Assembly: GCA_005938025.2 (NCBI GenBank)
Contig: VCCI02000002.1
Coordinates: 558,001-622,000 of the forward strand
Source: Inquilinus sp. KBS0705
GTDB taxonomy: Bacteria > Bacteroidota > Bacteroidia > Sphingobacteriales > Sphingobacteriaceae
Length of the DNA stretch: 64,000 bases
Direction of reading: 5' to 3'
Below are positions 45,579 through 55,063 of this stretch, in pieces. Within the stretch, counting starts at the first letter, position 1. The number at the start of each line of letters is the position of its first letter. Made by a program: the position numbers and the translations under genes. The notes beneath the pieces are model-generated. The model saw only the letters and a list, made by a program, of their open reading frames with translations. It had not been told where the DNA came from and ran no database searches.

Positions 45579-46658
45579 TTAAGCTTGTTTCCTTTTATTA
45601 CTAAGGTATTTGCGTAAAGGCGCATCATAAAAGGTTAATGCCAGCCAGGCAAAGCCCACCAGTAATATCATACTCACTATGATTATAAGCGATAGCTGCC
45701 CCGGGGCGGGTTTGTATCTATTGTTATAATGGGCGAAAAACCATATTACAGCATAATGTGTCATATAAAGGGGGTAAGATATATTACCCGAGAACACGCA
45801 TATCTTTTTTAGACCGGGCGATAGTACAGCGCCGGCCCCCAACGCAATAAGCAGTGGGAAATATAAAAATACCACAAATGGCTCGGTTATCCAGTTCCAT
45901 TTGCCAAAGGGCATTAAAAAGGCCGCCGACAACAGCACACACAGGCCTAAAAAGCCCAGCCTGTTTTTGATGATCCAGTTAGAGCGGTAAACAAGCAGCC
46001 CTGCCAAAAACGAATAGGCAATACGCGCTGCACCATCCCAAAAGTTAGGGATACCCCAGCCTCCCATTAAGTTGCCCGTATTGTAGGCTATATAACAAAT
46101 GGGTAACGCGCATAGTATGGTTAATATGAGGAGGTAACGGCGTGCAACACGGTACAAAACAAGAGCATAGAAAATGTTAGCTACATACTCCCAAAATAGC
46201 GACCATGCCGGGGCATTAAAACTAAACAGGTTAAAATAACGCTCGGTGATGGCACCATCGGGTATCATTAGTATCGAGCTTAAAAATATCAGCAATATTT
46301 TGCCTGCGGTATAGGATGCGGGTGGCCCAACTAAGGGGTCGAACAAAAAGGTAAGTACGCCAAGTACCGCGCCTAAAACAACCAGCGGATGCAGCCTGAT
46401 GAGCCTCGATTTAATGAATTCCCAAATGCCTATTTTGCTTATACGGTCGTCATAAGCATAACCTATTACAAAGCCCGATAAGCAGAAAAAAAAGTCGACG
46501 GCTAAAAAGCCATGGCCTATAAAATTTTTGCTGTAATCTGTATAAGCCACCTCCATAAAATGGAAACATACTACAGCCAAAGCAGCTACGCCACGTAAGC
46601 CATCAAGTATATCAAAATGTTGTTTAGTTTTTAGCAGGGTTGGCGTTAGTTTTGTCAT
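45579..46658 (-). CDS. Acyltransferase family 3 (OafA-like) membrane protein
   Basis: A 359-residue paralogue of the AT3 protein at 30623-31750. It has FDILDGLRGVAALAVVCFHFME (15-36), VDFFFCLSGFVIGYAYDDRI and KSRLIRLHPLVVLGAVLGV, then eight or more hydrophobic helices and the end VFSGNISYPLYMTHYAVIWF. The active-site His of the FHF segment is present. The two proteins share motif order but differ widely elsewhere, so the duplication is old. Its acceptor is unknown. Confidence 0.92.
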   Translation of the reverse strand: MTKLTPTLLKTKQHFDILDGLRGVAALAVVCFHFMEVAYTDYSKNFIGHGFLAVDFFFCLSGFVIGYAYDDRISKIGIWEFIKSRLIRLHPLVVLGAVLGVLTFLFDPLVGPPASYTAGKILLIFLSSILMIPDGAITERYFNLFSFNAPAWSLFWEYVANIFYALVLYRVARRYLLILTILCALPICYIAYNTGNLMGGWGIPNFWDGAARIAYSFLAGLLVYRSNWIIKNRLGFLGLCVLLSAAFLMPFGKWNWITEPFVVFLYFPLLIALGAGAVLSPGLKKICVFSGNISYPLYMTHYAVIWFFAHYNNRYKPAPGQLSLIIIVSMILLVGFAWLALTFYDAPLRKYLSNKRKQA

Positions 46659-46735
46659 CTATGTTTTGTATGTTAGTAGCAGTGGTATAACCAACCACCA
46701 TCACCAATAAATAAACAAAATTTAAACTATTAACG

Positions 46736-47110
46736 ATGAAAACTTTTAAATTATTTGCCGCTATAGTAGTAGCAACGCTGATTTTTGCAGTAAAAACAAA
46801 CGCCCAGGTAACATCTACCTACATTAAGGGAAAATGGGATGTATTAATTAAGGGTACCCCGCAGGGTGATGTACATTTCTTGTTTACACTTGCCGATTCA
46901 GCCGGAACGATCAAAGGAACCTACACCGACCCTGAGACCAAAGCAGAAGTGCCGCTTACAAAAACCGAATTAAAGGATGATAAAATTACCCTTTACTTTA
47001 CTATTCAGTCGTACGATCTTTCGTTAACGCTCGCAAAAAAGGATGAAGATAATGTTACCGGTAGCCTAATGGCCATGTTTGATGCCACAGGTGTGCGTAT
47101 AAAAAGCTAA
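46736..47110 (+). CDS. Secreted small beta-rich protein, function unknown
   Basis: A 124-residue protein with a signal peptide (residues 1-23, ending TNA-Q). The mature part is a run of short strands (GKWDVLIKGTPQGDVHFLFTLADSAGTIKGTYT and DDKITLYFTIQSYDLSLTLA), consistent with a small lipocalin-like or similar barrel. A strong terminator follows. It stands alone. No ligand or enzyme motif can be named. Confidence 0.6.
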   Translation: MKTFKLFAAIVVATLIFAVKTNAQVTSTYIKGKWDVLIKGTPQGDVHFLFTLADSAGTIKGTYTDPETKAEVPLTKTELKDDKITLYFTIQSYDLSLTLAKKDEDNVTGSLMAMFDATGVRIKS

Positions 47111-47131
47111 ACGCCTTTATTTTTTGATCAA

Positions 47132-47162
47132 AAAGCCCCAGACTGAATATGCCCGGGGCTTT
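47132..47162 (+). terminator. Terminator after the small secreted protein gene
   Basis: AAAGCCCC (47132-47139) pairs with GGGGCTTT (47155-47162) around a 15-nt loop. The downstream T-run is short (CTTTCTGATTC), so termination may be partial. It may also serve the opposing OMP gene. Confidence 0.6.
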
Positions 47163-47202
47163 CTGATTCTTACAGAACCAGTATCTAATATTGATGTTTA
47201 GC

Positions 47203-48525
47203 TTAAAAAGCTTCGTTTAGCCCCAGGAAAAAACCGCGTGAGCCGTACTTGCCCCAGGCATAATCTAAGCATAAGTTGGTGCGTGTGGCTTTGTTAAACA
47301 GCACACGTAAGCCGCCACCGCCGCCGGGCTGCCATTTCTCAAAAAGTGTGGTACCCGATTCATCATTAGCGGTTTGCATGCTAAAAAAGGTAACCCCACT
47401 TATAAATTTGTTTTTTAATATCGGGAAACGGTATTCTACTTCCGAATAGTTAAACTGTGTGCCTTTAAAGTAGCCGGTTACGTAGCCGCGCCCGCTTCTA
47501 AAATTTGCGTCTTTTGCGGTACCGGGTAACTCCAGGTAGGGCACATTGCCAGTTTACAAATACGATCCCCAATTCCAAAAGGCTAATACATGTTCGGGGT
47601 TACGGGATGACAGGCTGAAATATTTTCTGAAATCAGTAGTAAATTGCACGGCGCTTTTACTACTACCCATCCATGTTTCGTTAAAACGGAAACCGGCATC
47701 GGCATAAATACCTTTGTAGGCGCGGTTTTGGTTGTCGCGCGTGGTATACTGGGCATTAAACAGCAGGCCGTTTGCCATATAGCTATCGCGATCGAAGCCA
47801 TGTTTATCACTATAGATATTGTATGGCGTTAAGTCGGTGGTTGAAGATCTGTCTTCTATTTTTCGGCGAATATCAAATGATACGCCCGCACCTAAAAACA
47901 GGTTTTTTTGCACCTCTTTATATACCTTCTCTCTAAAATTATAATATTGCGAGTGTAGCGCCCGGCCCTTTCGCTCGGGGTTGGCCAGTATCTGGTCGGC
48001 TTCGCTGCCCGTAGATGCCTTGCCTATACCTAACCCAAAATCGGGCGAAACTGTTAGTGCCGCTACCAGGTTACCCTGAAAATTCCATTTATTACCGGGT
48101 GTATAAACGTTGTGGTTAACATAAAAATAAATAATGCCCTTGGTAGTGATAGATGCTGATGTTGCAGCTACAGAGAGCAGCGTATTAGGGTCGTTGCCTA
48201 ACTTACGGCCTGCAACCGCCTTTATGCCTAACTGCGAGCCGATGCTTGGGTTTGACGCGATATTTGGAATAATGGTTATGCCCGATGGTTTTTTACGTAC
48301 CGAGTCGGGTTTTTTATGAGGATGAAAAATATCGTTGAAAAGGTTGCCAATATCGTACTGCTTTGCGAGTGCATTAGCCTCCTGCCTTATCTTCACAGAG
48401 TCGGCGTGCAACGAATCAGCTTTTATCGTATCAGGAAGGGTTATCTGCCCATAGGCAATGGCATTAAAGCCTATAAACAAGGTAAATAGTAAAAATTTTA
48501 ATAAAGTGGCTTGCCGTAATTTCAC
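47203..48525 (-). pseudogene. BamA/TamA-like outer-membrane protein with in-frame stop
   Basis: The gene starts at 48525 with a signal peptide (to about AIAYG) and resembles the Omp85-type surface antigen proteins that lack POTRA repeats (GITIIPNIASNPSIGSQLGIKAVAG, then alternating strands). A TAA at 47554-47556 cuts it at residue 323. The same frame continues for more than 110 residues with TGNVPYLELPG, FRSGRGYVTGYFKGTQFNYSEVEYRFPIL and the ending ARGFFLGLNEAF-like strand (CLDYAWGKYGSRGFFLGLNEAF region), a normal barrel end. A single base change would restore it. So this is either a recent nonsense mutation or an error. The downstream frame could only be reached from the weak GTG at 47544. 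Confidence 0.78.
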
Positions 48526-48711
48526 GCTTTTAGTGTTAGTAACTGCCGTATGGTTTCTGATAGCTTAACCTTATAAGGTATAAAATGTTTTTTTTGGCTT
48601 AAAAACTGAGTTTTCGATGATAAAAGGGCATAGTATATATTTATGTAACAATAATAATTACTTAACTAAGCTCATCGTTTAAGGCAATATATTTGGTTAA
48701 ACATTTCCTTT

Positions 48712-49057
48712 ATGAAAAATACCTTTACTTATCAGCTAACATCCTGCTTATTTGCGCCTGTACAAAAAGGACGATACATTTAACCCGCCTAAACATACTA
48801 CTGTTATAAAAATGCCGGACTAATACTATTTAAGGCAATGCCGCTATAACAAACGATGTAGTTACTTTTTACCAGAGTTTTGGCTTTGATACCGCGGTAA
48901 ACATTGACGGTTACTACACACTTGATTTAAAAACCAAACAAATTAAACTTATACAGGCCGATAGCACACCCTACATAGTTACCGATTATCAGCTAAAAAA
49001 TGGCTCGGTATTTACGGTTAGGCTGATGGCGTTTATAAACTGGTACCGGTAAAATAA
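48712..49057 (+). pseudogene. Decayed lipoprotein gene with several frameshifts
   Basis: ATG at 48712 reads MKNTFTYQLTS then the sense jumps frame. A lipobox-like ILLICACTK stretch, then KDDTFNPPKHTTVIKMPD (from 48767), then GNAAITNDVVTFYQSFGFD and TLDLKTKQIKLIQAD (from 48834), and last ADGVYKLVPVK ending at TAA 49055 are all readable, but in frames 1, 2, 0 and 2. At least three indels are needed to restore one protein of about 115 residues, so this is real decay, unlike the single-base breaks of neighbours. Confidence 0.7.
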
Positions 49058-49136
49058 AACATCAACATCTCTGCAGCATTTTCTATATATCTAATTAGCG
49101 CCAAATACGTATACGTGTATTTTAGCCACGTACTAC

Positions 49137-49166
49137 TTGTTAATACCAGGCTAATATTTAAATTTG
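49137..49166 (+). promoter_or_regulatory. Promoter of the GNAT / peptide-synthetase operon
   Basis: TTG (49137-49139), 19 bp, then TAAATTTG (49159-49166) matches the Bacteroidota consensus TTTG-N19-TAnnTTTG at all but one base. It is about 24 bp before the GNAT start codon. Confidence 0.6.
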
Positions 49167-49189
49167 ACGCGCCCTATCCCTAATTAAAT

Positions 49190-49957
49190 ATGCAGTTGAT
49201 CTTTAAATACGACTTCGAGCGATTGATGTCGTATTCGGTTAATAAAGCCAATAATATTAAAGTGCTCGAAGCTGCACCCTACACGCTGCTGTCTTTCCCC
49301 GAGGTCGGTTACTTTAATTACGCCTTTAACCATAATGATGAGCCTTTTACTGAAGAGCAACTTAAAAACATTCAAGCCTTTTACCTTCAGCAAGATATAG
49401 CTAAACACCAGTTAATAGTTGATGCTAAACACAAGGATAATGGCCTATTATTAACTAACAGTGGTTACGCCCATAAAGCCACTATTGCCAAAACAGTATT
49501 GCTGCCAAACAGCTTTAGCCACCAGCAAATAATGCCGGGTTTAGCGTTTGTACCGGTTACACAAAATAATTTAGCCGTTTTTACCCGTTTATATTTAAAC
49601 GGCTTTGGGGCGGTAAACCGCAATGCAGATAGTGTGTTAGACAATTTTGGCACCCTGTTAAATAAGCCCGGTATATCGTTATACGTGCTGCAGCATAATC
49701 TTGATTTTGTAGGGATAAATGTTTTATATCACCATAACGATGAAAGCTTGCTGGCCGGCGGGGCAATTATGCCCGAATTTAGAAACCATGGCTATCATAA
49801 AAGCGGCCTTGCTTTTCGTATTCAGCAATCGCTGGCATTAAATAATTCAAAAAAAATTGTGGCCTGGGCCTACGATGATAGTATTAGCCTGCAAAACATG
49901 CTTAAACTAAAAATGACCGTACAGCAAAAGTTTATGGTTTATGAATATTGTAACTAA
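49190..49957 (+). CDS. GNAT-fold acetyltransferase-like protein
   Basis: A 255-residue protein of two parts. Residues about 120-250 resemble a GNAT domain: VGINVLYHHNDESLLAGGAIMPEFRNHGYHKSGLAFRIQQSLAL contains the R/Q-x-x-G-x-G/A-like acetyl-CoA loop (FRNHGYH), and the last strand (KKIVAWAYDDSISLQNMLKLKMTV) is the B motif. The N-terminal half has no close signature. Its stop overlaps the synthetase start by 17 bp, so translation is coupled and it likely modifies the product or its precursor. Confidence 0.75.
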   Translation: MQLIFKYDFERLMSYSVNKANNIKVLEAAPYTLLSFPEVGYFNYAFNHNDEPFTEEQLKNIQAFYLQQDIAKHQLIVDAKHKDNGLLLTNSGYAHKATIAKTVLLPNSFSHQQIMPGLAFVPVTQNNLAVFTRLYLNGFGAVNRNADSVLDNFGTLLNKPGISLYVLQHNLDFVGINVLYHHNDESLLAGGAIMPEFRNHGYHKSGLAFRIQQSLALNNSKKIVAWAYDDSISLQNMLKLKMTVQQKFMVYEYCN

Positions 49958-52397
49958 GCTGTTAACCACCTGTAAAGCATTTCCAAATAATATTGCAGTT
50001 AGCCTGGGCGAGCAATCTATAAGCTATCAGGCATTGTTAGATCAAAGCCTTGTTGTAGCGAATTTTATTGCTGATAAAAACATAAGGCGCAGTTGTATTG
50101 CTATTGAGGTTAATAATACCATAGAACATATCATAGCTATGATAGGTGTGATCCTTTCAGGCAATTATTACCTATCGGTAACAAGTGATAATAATGCGTT
50201 TTTTTTGGCAGAAAGAAATTTGCCCTTGGGGCTATATATTGCCGATAGCCAGCTTGGCCAATCGTACCAGGCGGTGTTGATAGAAGACATCCTGAAATAT
50301 AATACATCCAATACTACAAGCCTTCCTAAGATAGACCCGTATGATAAACTGTGCGCCTATTTTACATCGGGTAGCACAGCCTCCTCAAAATTAGTTATCC
50401 ATAACCATTACAGTATATACAGCCAATTACTAAACGAGATTGAGCAAAACCAAATCACCAGCACAGATAAACTCGACTTTGTTTTTTCGCTAAGTTTTAG
50501 CGCGGCATTATCCTGTGTTTTCCCTGCGCTGTTAACCGGTGCCCGGCTGTGCGTTTATAATGTAAAAGAGCATGGCTTAACTGGGCTTGCTGATTTTTGG
50601 CAGCAAAACGGAGTTACCTTTAGTACAATATCTGTAACCACCTTTCAAGGTATTTGCAAAATAAACGAGACATTAAAGCATATCCCTTCTATCAGATTTG
50701 TATCAATAAGTGCCGAGCCGGTAAAGGATACTACGATAGCTTACTTTAAGAATAAGTTTGCAGCTGGTGCTGTTCTACAGATAGCCTATGCTACAACCGA
50801 AACGCGAACGATCACCGATCTTAAGATAGTAAACGATAACACCGAGCAACCTTACACGGCATCTATTGGCAAGCCGGTTAATGGCAAAAACGTTTTTATT
50901 GCAGATAGAAATAATCAGATACTGCCTGTAGGCAGCATTGGCGAAATCGTGGTTGAATCGGAGTATATTGCCGACGGGTACTTCGGCCTGACGGAGGAAA
51001 ACCTGGCGCAATTTAGTCGCAATGGCAATCTTATAAAATACAAAACGGGTGATTTGGGTTATTTAAATGAGGAGGGCTATCTTTTTTACGCCGGACGCAC
51101 TAAAAGCGAAATTAAACTTAATGGTATTAAACTTAATATTAAAAATATTGAGGATGAGGTAGAGAAAGTTAACGGCATTACCCAAGCCGCTGTTGTTATA
51201 AATAATACTATGGGTAACTTAGCCAGGCTCGTCTGTTTTTTCAAGGCAGGGGATGACGTATGCAGCAATCAAATAAAAGAGCGCATCAGTATTTATTTGC
51301 CGACCACGCATATCCCCCAATTTTTTATTAGAGTGCGCGAACTGCCCGCAACGCATTCTGAGAAAATTGACAGAAAGACTTTGGAAGCCATGCCCATTAA
51401 GGATTTGATAGAGATAGAGCAACCGGAAGGCCCACAAAGTGTTAATAAAATCGAAAATGTTATTATTGCTGCCTTTAAATCGATTTTAGAACTTGATAAA
51501 GTAAGTGCAAATAGCGATTTTTTTGACTTGGGTGGCGACTCGTTCACGAGCTTGCTTTGCATTGCCGAAATAGAGCAGAGCTTAAATATCAGGATTCCAT
51601 CATTCGCTATTTTGTACCATGCCACGGCTGCAAAATTAAGTTTATATCTAAGCGGAGCATACGATAATAGCACCGGGTTGGTAGCAACACACCAATTAAA
51701 TAAGCATCTGGAAGGCAGGCAAAACCTATATATCTTAGATAATTCGCCGGGTAATAAATACAAGCATTTTAAAGATACTTCGCTATCCTTACGATTTAAC
51801 ATTACCATTATTTATTATGATCTGCGAAAAAGCCACCAGCTACCCAATGGTAGTAGCATTATAATGACTGCAATGATAAAGATAGTAGGCGTGCAAAATG
51901 GTAGTATAGTAATGGGCCATAGTTTTGATGGCTATATGGCGCAGCAATTAGCCTGCGTAGTGCCGCAAATAACATGGTGCATATTAATTGATACCTACAA
52001 CTATTTCGACATGAAGAAGGTATATTTTAAGTACACACTTAAAACCTTTATAAAGGCAATGGCATGGCATATAATCAATGCCGGAGATTATGGCTTGCCC
52101 GCCGTTCTGTTAAAAGCGAAACTATTTAAAGTAAAGCCTAAAGCCCCTGCAGATAACTCGTTTATTGAAGGTATTACTTATATGCTTGCACAAGTAAAAA
52201 ATTATAAAACCATTAATAACTGCCTTTATGTTAAGGCAGGCAGGTCGCACTTATGGGACAAAGGAGATTTTTTTGGCTGGAAAAATCATATTGGCGGCGT
52301 TTTTAAGGCTTGTTCATTAAAAACAACCCATGCCGAAATAATCAGCAATGAAGCCTTGGCTATTACCAGGTTAATAAATGAGACTATACCTAAATAA
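49941..52397 (+). CDS. Single-module peptide synthetase-like protein (A-PCP-TE)
   Basis: An 818-residue protein with three domains and no condensation domain. The adenylation domain spans about 1-480: FTSGSTASSK (A3) near 141, YATTETRT (A5), YKTGDLGYL (A7), YAGRTKSEIKLNGIKLNIKNIE (A8) and SEKIDRK (A10, with the catalytic Lys). The carrier domain has LGGDSFTSL, Ser near 532, for the phosphopantetheine arm. The last 230 residues are a thioesterase-like alpha/beta hydrolase with GHSFDG near 658 and His near 795. It would activate one amino or aryl acid and release it as a free, cyclic or conjugated product. The ABC exporter downstream could excrete it. Confidence 0.87.
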   Translation: MNIVTKLLTTCKAFPNNIAVSLGEQSISYQALLDQSLVVANFIADKNIRRSCIAIEVNNTIEHIIAMIGVILSGNYYLSVTSDNNAFFLAERNLPLGLYIADSQLGQSYQAVLIEDILKYNTSNTTSLPKIDPYDKLCAYFTSGSTASSKLVIHNHYSIYSQLLNEIEQNQITSTDKLDFVFSLSFSAALSCVFPALLTGARLCVYNVKEHGLTGLADFWQQNGVTFSTISVTTFQGICKINETLKHIPSIRFVSISAEPVKDTTIAYFKNKFAAGAVLQIAYATTETRTITDLKIVNDNTEQPYTASIGKPVNGKNVFIADRNNQILPVGSIGEIVVESEYIADGYFGLTEENLAQFSRNGNLIKYKTGDLGYLNEEGYLFYAGRTKSEIKLNGIKLNIKNIEDEVEKVNGITQAAVVINNTMGNLARLVCFFKAGDDVCSNQIKERISIYLPTTHIPQFFIRVRELPATHSEKIDRKTLEAMPIKDLIEIEQPEGPQSVNKIENVIIAAFKSILELDKVSANSDFFDLGGDSFTSLLCIAEIEQSLNIRIPSFAILYHATAAKLSLYLSGAYDNSTGLVATHQLNKHLEGRQNLYILDNSPGNKYKHFKDTSLSLRFNITIIYYDLRKSHQLPNGSSIIMTAMIKIVGVQNGSIVMGHSFDGYMAQQLACVVPQITWCILIDTYNYFDMKKVYFKYTLKTFIKAMAWHIINAGDYGLPAVLLKAKLFKVKPKAPADNSFIEGITYMLAQVKNYKTINNCLYVKAGRSHLWDKGDFFGWKNHIGGVFKACSLKTTHAEIISNEALAITRLINETIPK

Positions 52398-52456
52398 AAA
52401 TAAGACTGTAACTTAATCTTCAAAAATAGGTCATAGCAGCATACGAATATAATTGC

Positions 52457-53329
52457 ATGGCTTTAGAAATTAAAAACCTTACTAAACAATACAATAAAAG
52501 CAAAACTGGCCTGTCCGATTATTCAATAACTATTGATAAAGGCGTATTGGGATTGCTTGGGCCAAATGGCGCGGGCAAATCAACTCTTATGAAAATAATT
52601 GCTACTATTAGCAAGCCCACCCGCGGAACGTTGTTTTTAGATGGTGTGGATATTGTAAACAATCCTGATAAAATACGTCAAGTGCTGGGCTACCTGCCGC
52701 AAGATTTTGGTGTATACCCCAACTTAAATGCCTATGAGTTTTTAGAATATATAGCGGCTATGAAAGGCGTTGGCGGCAAAGGCCTTCGTAGTCGAATAGA
52801 TATGCTGCTGGATGGTGTTAACCTTACTGCCGATGCCAAAAGGCCCATCGGCACATATTCGGGTGGTATGAAACAGCGTATTGGGATTGCGCAGGCATTA
52901 CTCAACAACCCTAAGGTGTTAATTTTTGACGAGCCCACCGTTGGCCTTGACCCGGAAGAACGCGTGCGTTTTAGGCAGTTAATATCAGACATGGCCGATG
53001 ATTGCATCATTATACTTTCATCGCACATCGTATCGGATATTGAAACCATTGCAGATGAGGTTGCTATTATGAAGAATGGCACTTTGCTGGCGAAAGCCAT
53101 ACAGCCTGATATAGTTAAAATAGTTGAAGGTCGTGTATTTGAAACGGTTATAGATACTCCGGGTTTAAATGCGTTAAAAACGCGTCAATTGGTTATTGAT
53201 ACCAGCCGCCAGAAAGAAAAAACAAAGGTGAGGTATATTTTACGTTCGGACGTGCCTGAGGATAGCTCTGTTGCCATAAGCGCTACCCTTGAAGATTCTT
53301 ATTTATTTTTAACGCAAAGCAACGCCTAA
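52457..53329 (+). CDS. ABC transporter ATP-binding protein (ABC-2 type)
   Basis: A 290-residue ATPase with Walker A GPNGAGKST (35-43), the signature YSGGMKQR near 134, Walker B LIFDEPT and the H-loop in SSHIVSDIE. The extended C-terminus (about 70 residues past the core) is typical of the DrrA/NatA-like exporters. It starts 60 bp after the synthetase and is followed by a permease at a 2-bp gap, so it belongs to the operon. Confidence 0.93.
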   Translation: MALEIKNLTKQYNKSKTGLSDYSITIDKGVLGLLGPNGAGKSTLMKIIATISKPTRGTLFLDGVDIVNNPDKIRQVLGYLPQDFGVYPNLNAYEFLEYIAAMKGVGGKGLRSRIDMLLDGVNLTADAKRPIGTYSGGMKQRIGIAQALLNNPKVLIFDEPTVGLDPEERVRFRQLISDMADDCIIILSSHIVSDIETIADEVAIMKNGTLLAKAIQPDIVKIVEGRVFETVIDTPGLNALKTRQLVIDTSRQKEKTKVRYILRSDVPEDSSVAISATLEDSYLFLTQSNA

Positions 53330-53331
53330 CC

Positions 53332-54909
53332 GTGAGATATATCTACAGCATTATAAAGGCAGATTATTTACAGCGAACACGGAGTTATAGCTTTTTAATA
53401 ACTATGGCTGTAACCATTTATGCTGCATACTCCTTTGTGCCACCGCCCTCTGCACCATATACTACACTAAACGTAGTTGGTTATAAAGGCGTTTACAATT
53501 CGGCATGGGTAGGTAATGTATCGGCAATGATGACAACCGTAATGCTTTCGCTATGGGGCTTTTTTTTAGTTACTGGCGGTATAAAAAAAGACATTGACAC
53601 AGAAGTGGGTTTGATAGTAGCAACTACACCTATCAGCAACTTTGGATACCTGCTAAGTAAATGCCTTAGCAACTTTTTGGTACTGCTTACCATAATGGGT
53701 TGCACATTTGTTATTAGCATTGCCATGTTTTTTGTACGCAGCGGCGATTACCCTTTTATCATAAGTAAATTTATAGTGCCCTTTTTGCTGTTAGCAGTGC
53801 CGGCATTATTACTGATATCGGCTATTGCTATAGTTGGCGAGGTTTTTTTAGGTCGAAAAAGTATTTTACAATATATCCTTTTTGTTTTCCTTTTTGGGGT
53901 GATCGTAGCGCATGCTAACGGTGAACAAAATGATACCCTTGGCATCATAACCGATCCATTTGGGTTACGTACCATGACTGCTAGTATAAAAAATCTGGTG
54001 AACAATCAATTCCATGCCGACATAACCGAAGTTTCTTTTGGTTTTACTTTCCACAGTCATAACGCATTTAAAACTTTCGTTTGGGAGGGCATCAGTTTTA
54101 GCCCTGTTTTTTGTATTAGCCGCCTGCTATGGGTGGGTATTTCGGTAGGGTTGGTATACTCGTCGTCCTTTTTCTTTCATCGCTTTGATATTAAGCAACG
54201 TAGCGGAAAAAAGAAAAAGGCAATGGCGTCGCCTCAGATTAACCACGAAAACTTAATGCCGCAAGGTGGTATAACCATGGCTAACCTACCATTGGTAACT
54301 ACCAATTATAGCATTATCCCCTTTATAAAAACTGAACTTTTATTAATGCTGCGCAAAGGCTCCAAATGGTTTTGGCTTATTAATGCGGGCTTATCAATAA
54401 GTATGCTTTTTGCACCATTAGCTATAGGTCATTTGTATTTGTTGCCTATACTTTGGTTTTTGCAGGTAACGCGCTTATCTGAATTGGCTACAAAAGAAAA
54501 AACAAACAGGTTGCATTACTTTACTTATGCCTCTTATAAGCCATTGCAGCGTATGCTGCCTGCCCAGGTAATTGCTGGTATTATATTGGCGCTGACATTA
54601 AGTCTGCCATTAATAGCAAGGTATGCAATGATATTTAACTGGTACGCCATTTTCAATATTTGCAACGGGGCTATCTTTATTGTTCTGTTGGCGGTATGTC
54701 TGGGGATTGTTAGCGATGGTAAAAAATTGTTCGAAGTATTTTTCTTCCTACTTACTTACATGATCACCCAAAGAGCCACCCCGTTAGATTACCTTGGTGC
54801 GATGCCCCATAGCAATGCAATGATCTATTTGCTGATAATATTAGCCACTAATGTAGTGTTGGTTGCCACCAGTGTATTCGTTAGGGGTTATCAGTCAAGG
54901 CATTTATAA
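53332..54909 (+). CDS. ABC-2 type membrane permease
   Basis: A 525-residue membrane protein with about twelve helices in two halves (residues 20-300 and 330-525). It starts with GTG at 53332, 2 bp after the ATPase stop, and no closer ATG exists. RSYSFLITMAVTIYAAYSFV at the start and the middle segment LMLRKGSKWFWLINAGLSISMLFAPL mark the membrane domain of each half. It pairs with the ATPase as exporter of the product of the adjacent A-PCP-TE protein; this link is inferred from the shared operon only. Confidence 0.88.
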   Translation: MRYIYSIIKADYLQRTRSYSFLITMAVTIYAAYSFVPPPSAPYTTLNVVGYKGVYNSAWVGNVSAMMTTVMLSLWGFFLVTGGIKKDIDTEVGLIVATTPISNFGYLLSKCLSNFLVLLTIMGCTFVISIAMFFVRSGDYPFIISKFIVPFLLLAVPALLLISAIAIVGEVFLGRKSILQYILFVFLFGVIVAHANGEQNDTLGIITDPFGLRTMTASIKNLVNNQFHADITEVSFGFTFHSHNAFKTFVWEGISFSPVFCISRLLWVGISVGLVYSSSFFFHRFDIKQRSGKKKKAMASPQINHENLMPQGGITMANLPLVTTNYSIIPFIKTELLLMLRKGSKWFWLINAGLSISMLFAPLAIGHLYLLPILWFLQVTRLSELATKEKTNRLHYFTYASYKPLQRMLPAQVIAGIILALTLSLPLIARYAMIFNWYAIFNICNGAIFIVLLAVCLGIVSDGKKLFEVFFFLLTYMITQRATPLDYLGAMPHSNAMIYLLIILATNVVLVATSVFVRGYQSRHL

Positions 54910-55063
54910 CAACTACCGGGAATAAAACATCACCATATAGCTATTTTATGCCGCGTTAACATATAAATAATGTAAATGGGCTGTTGTAATAATAATTGTA
55001 GTTTTTAATATTACAAAGATTTTTGCAACTTACGCCGCTTAAATTATTAGGTGATACCGCTTC

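Larger units (their letters stand above)
48526..49189. other. Gene-poor region, mostly a decayed lipoprotein gene
   Basis: This 664-bp stretch has no intact gene. 48712-49057 is a broken lipoprotein gene (own entry). 48526-48711 is AT-rich and holds no clear signal apart from the leader of the OMP gene. 49137-49166 is a promoter for the next operon (own entry). Confidence 0.6.
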
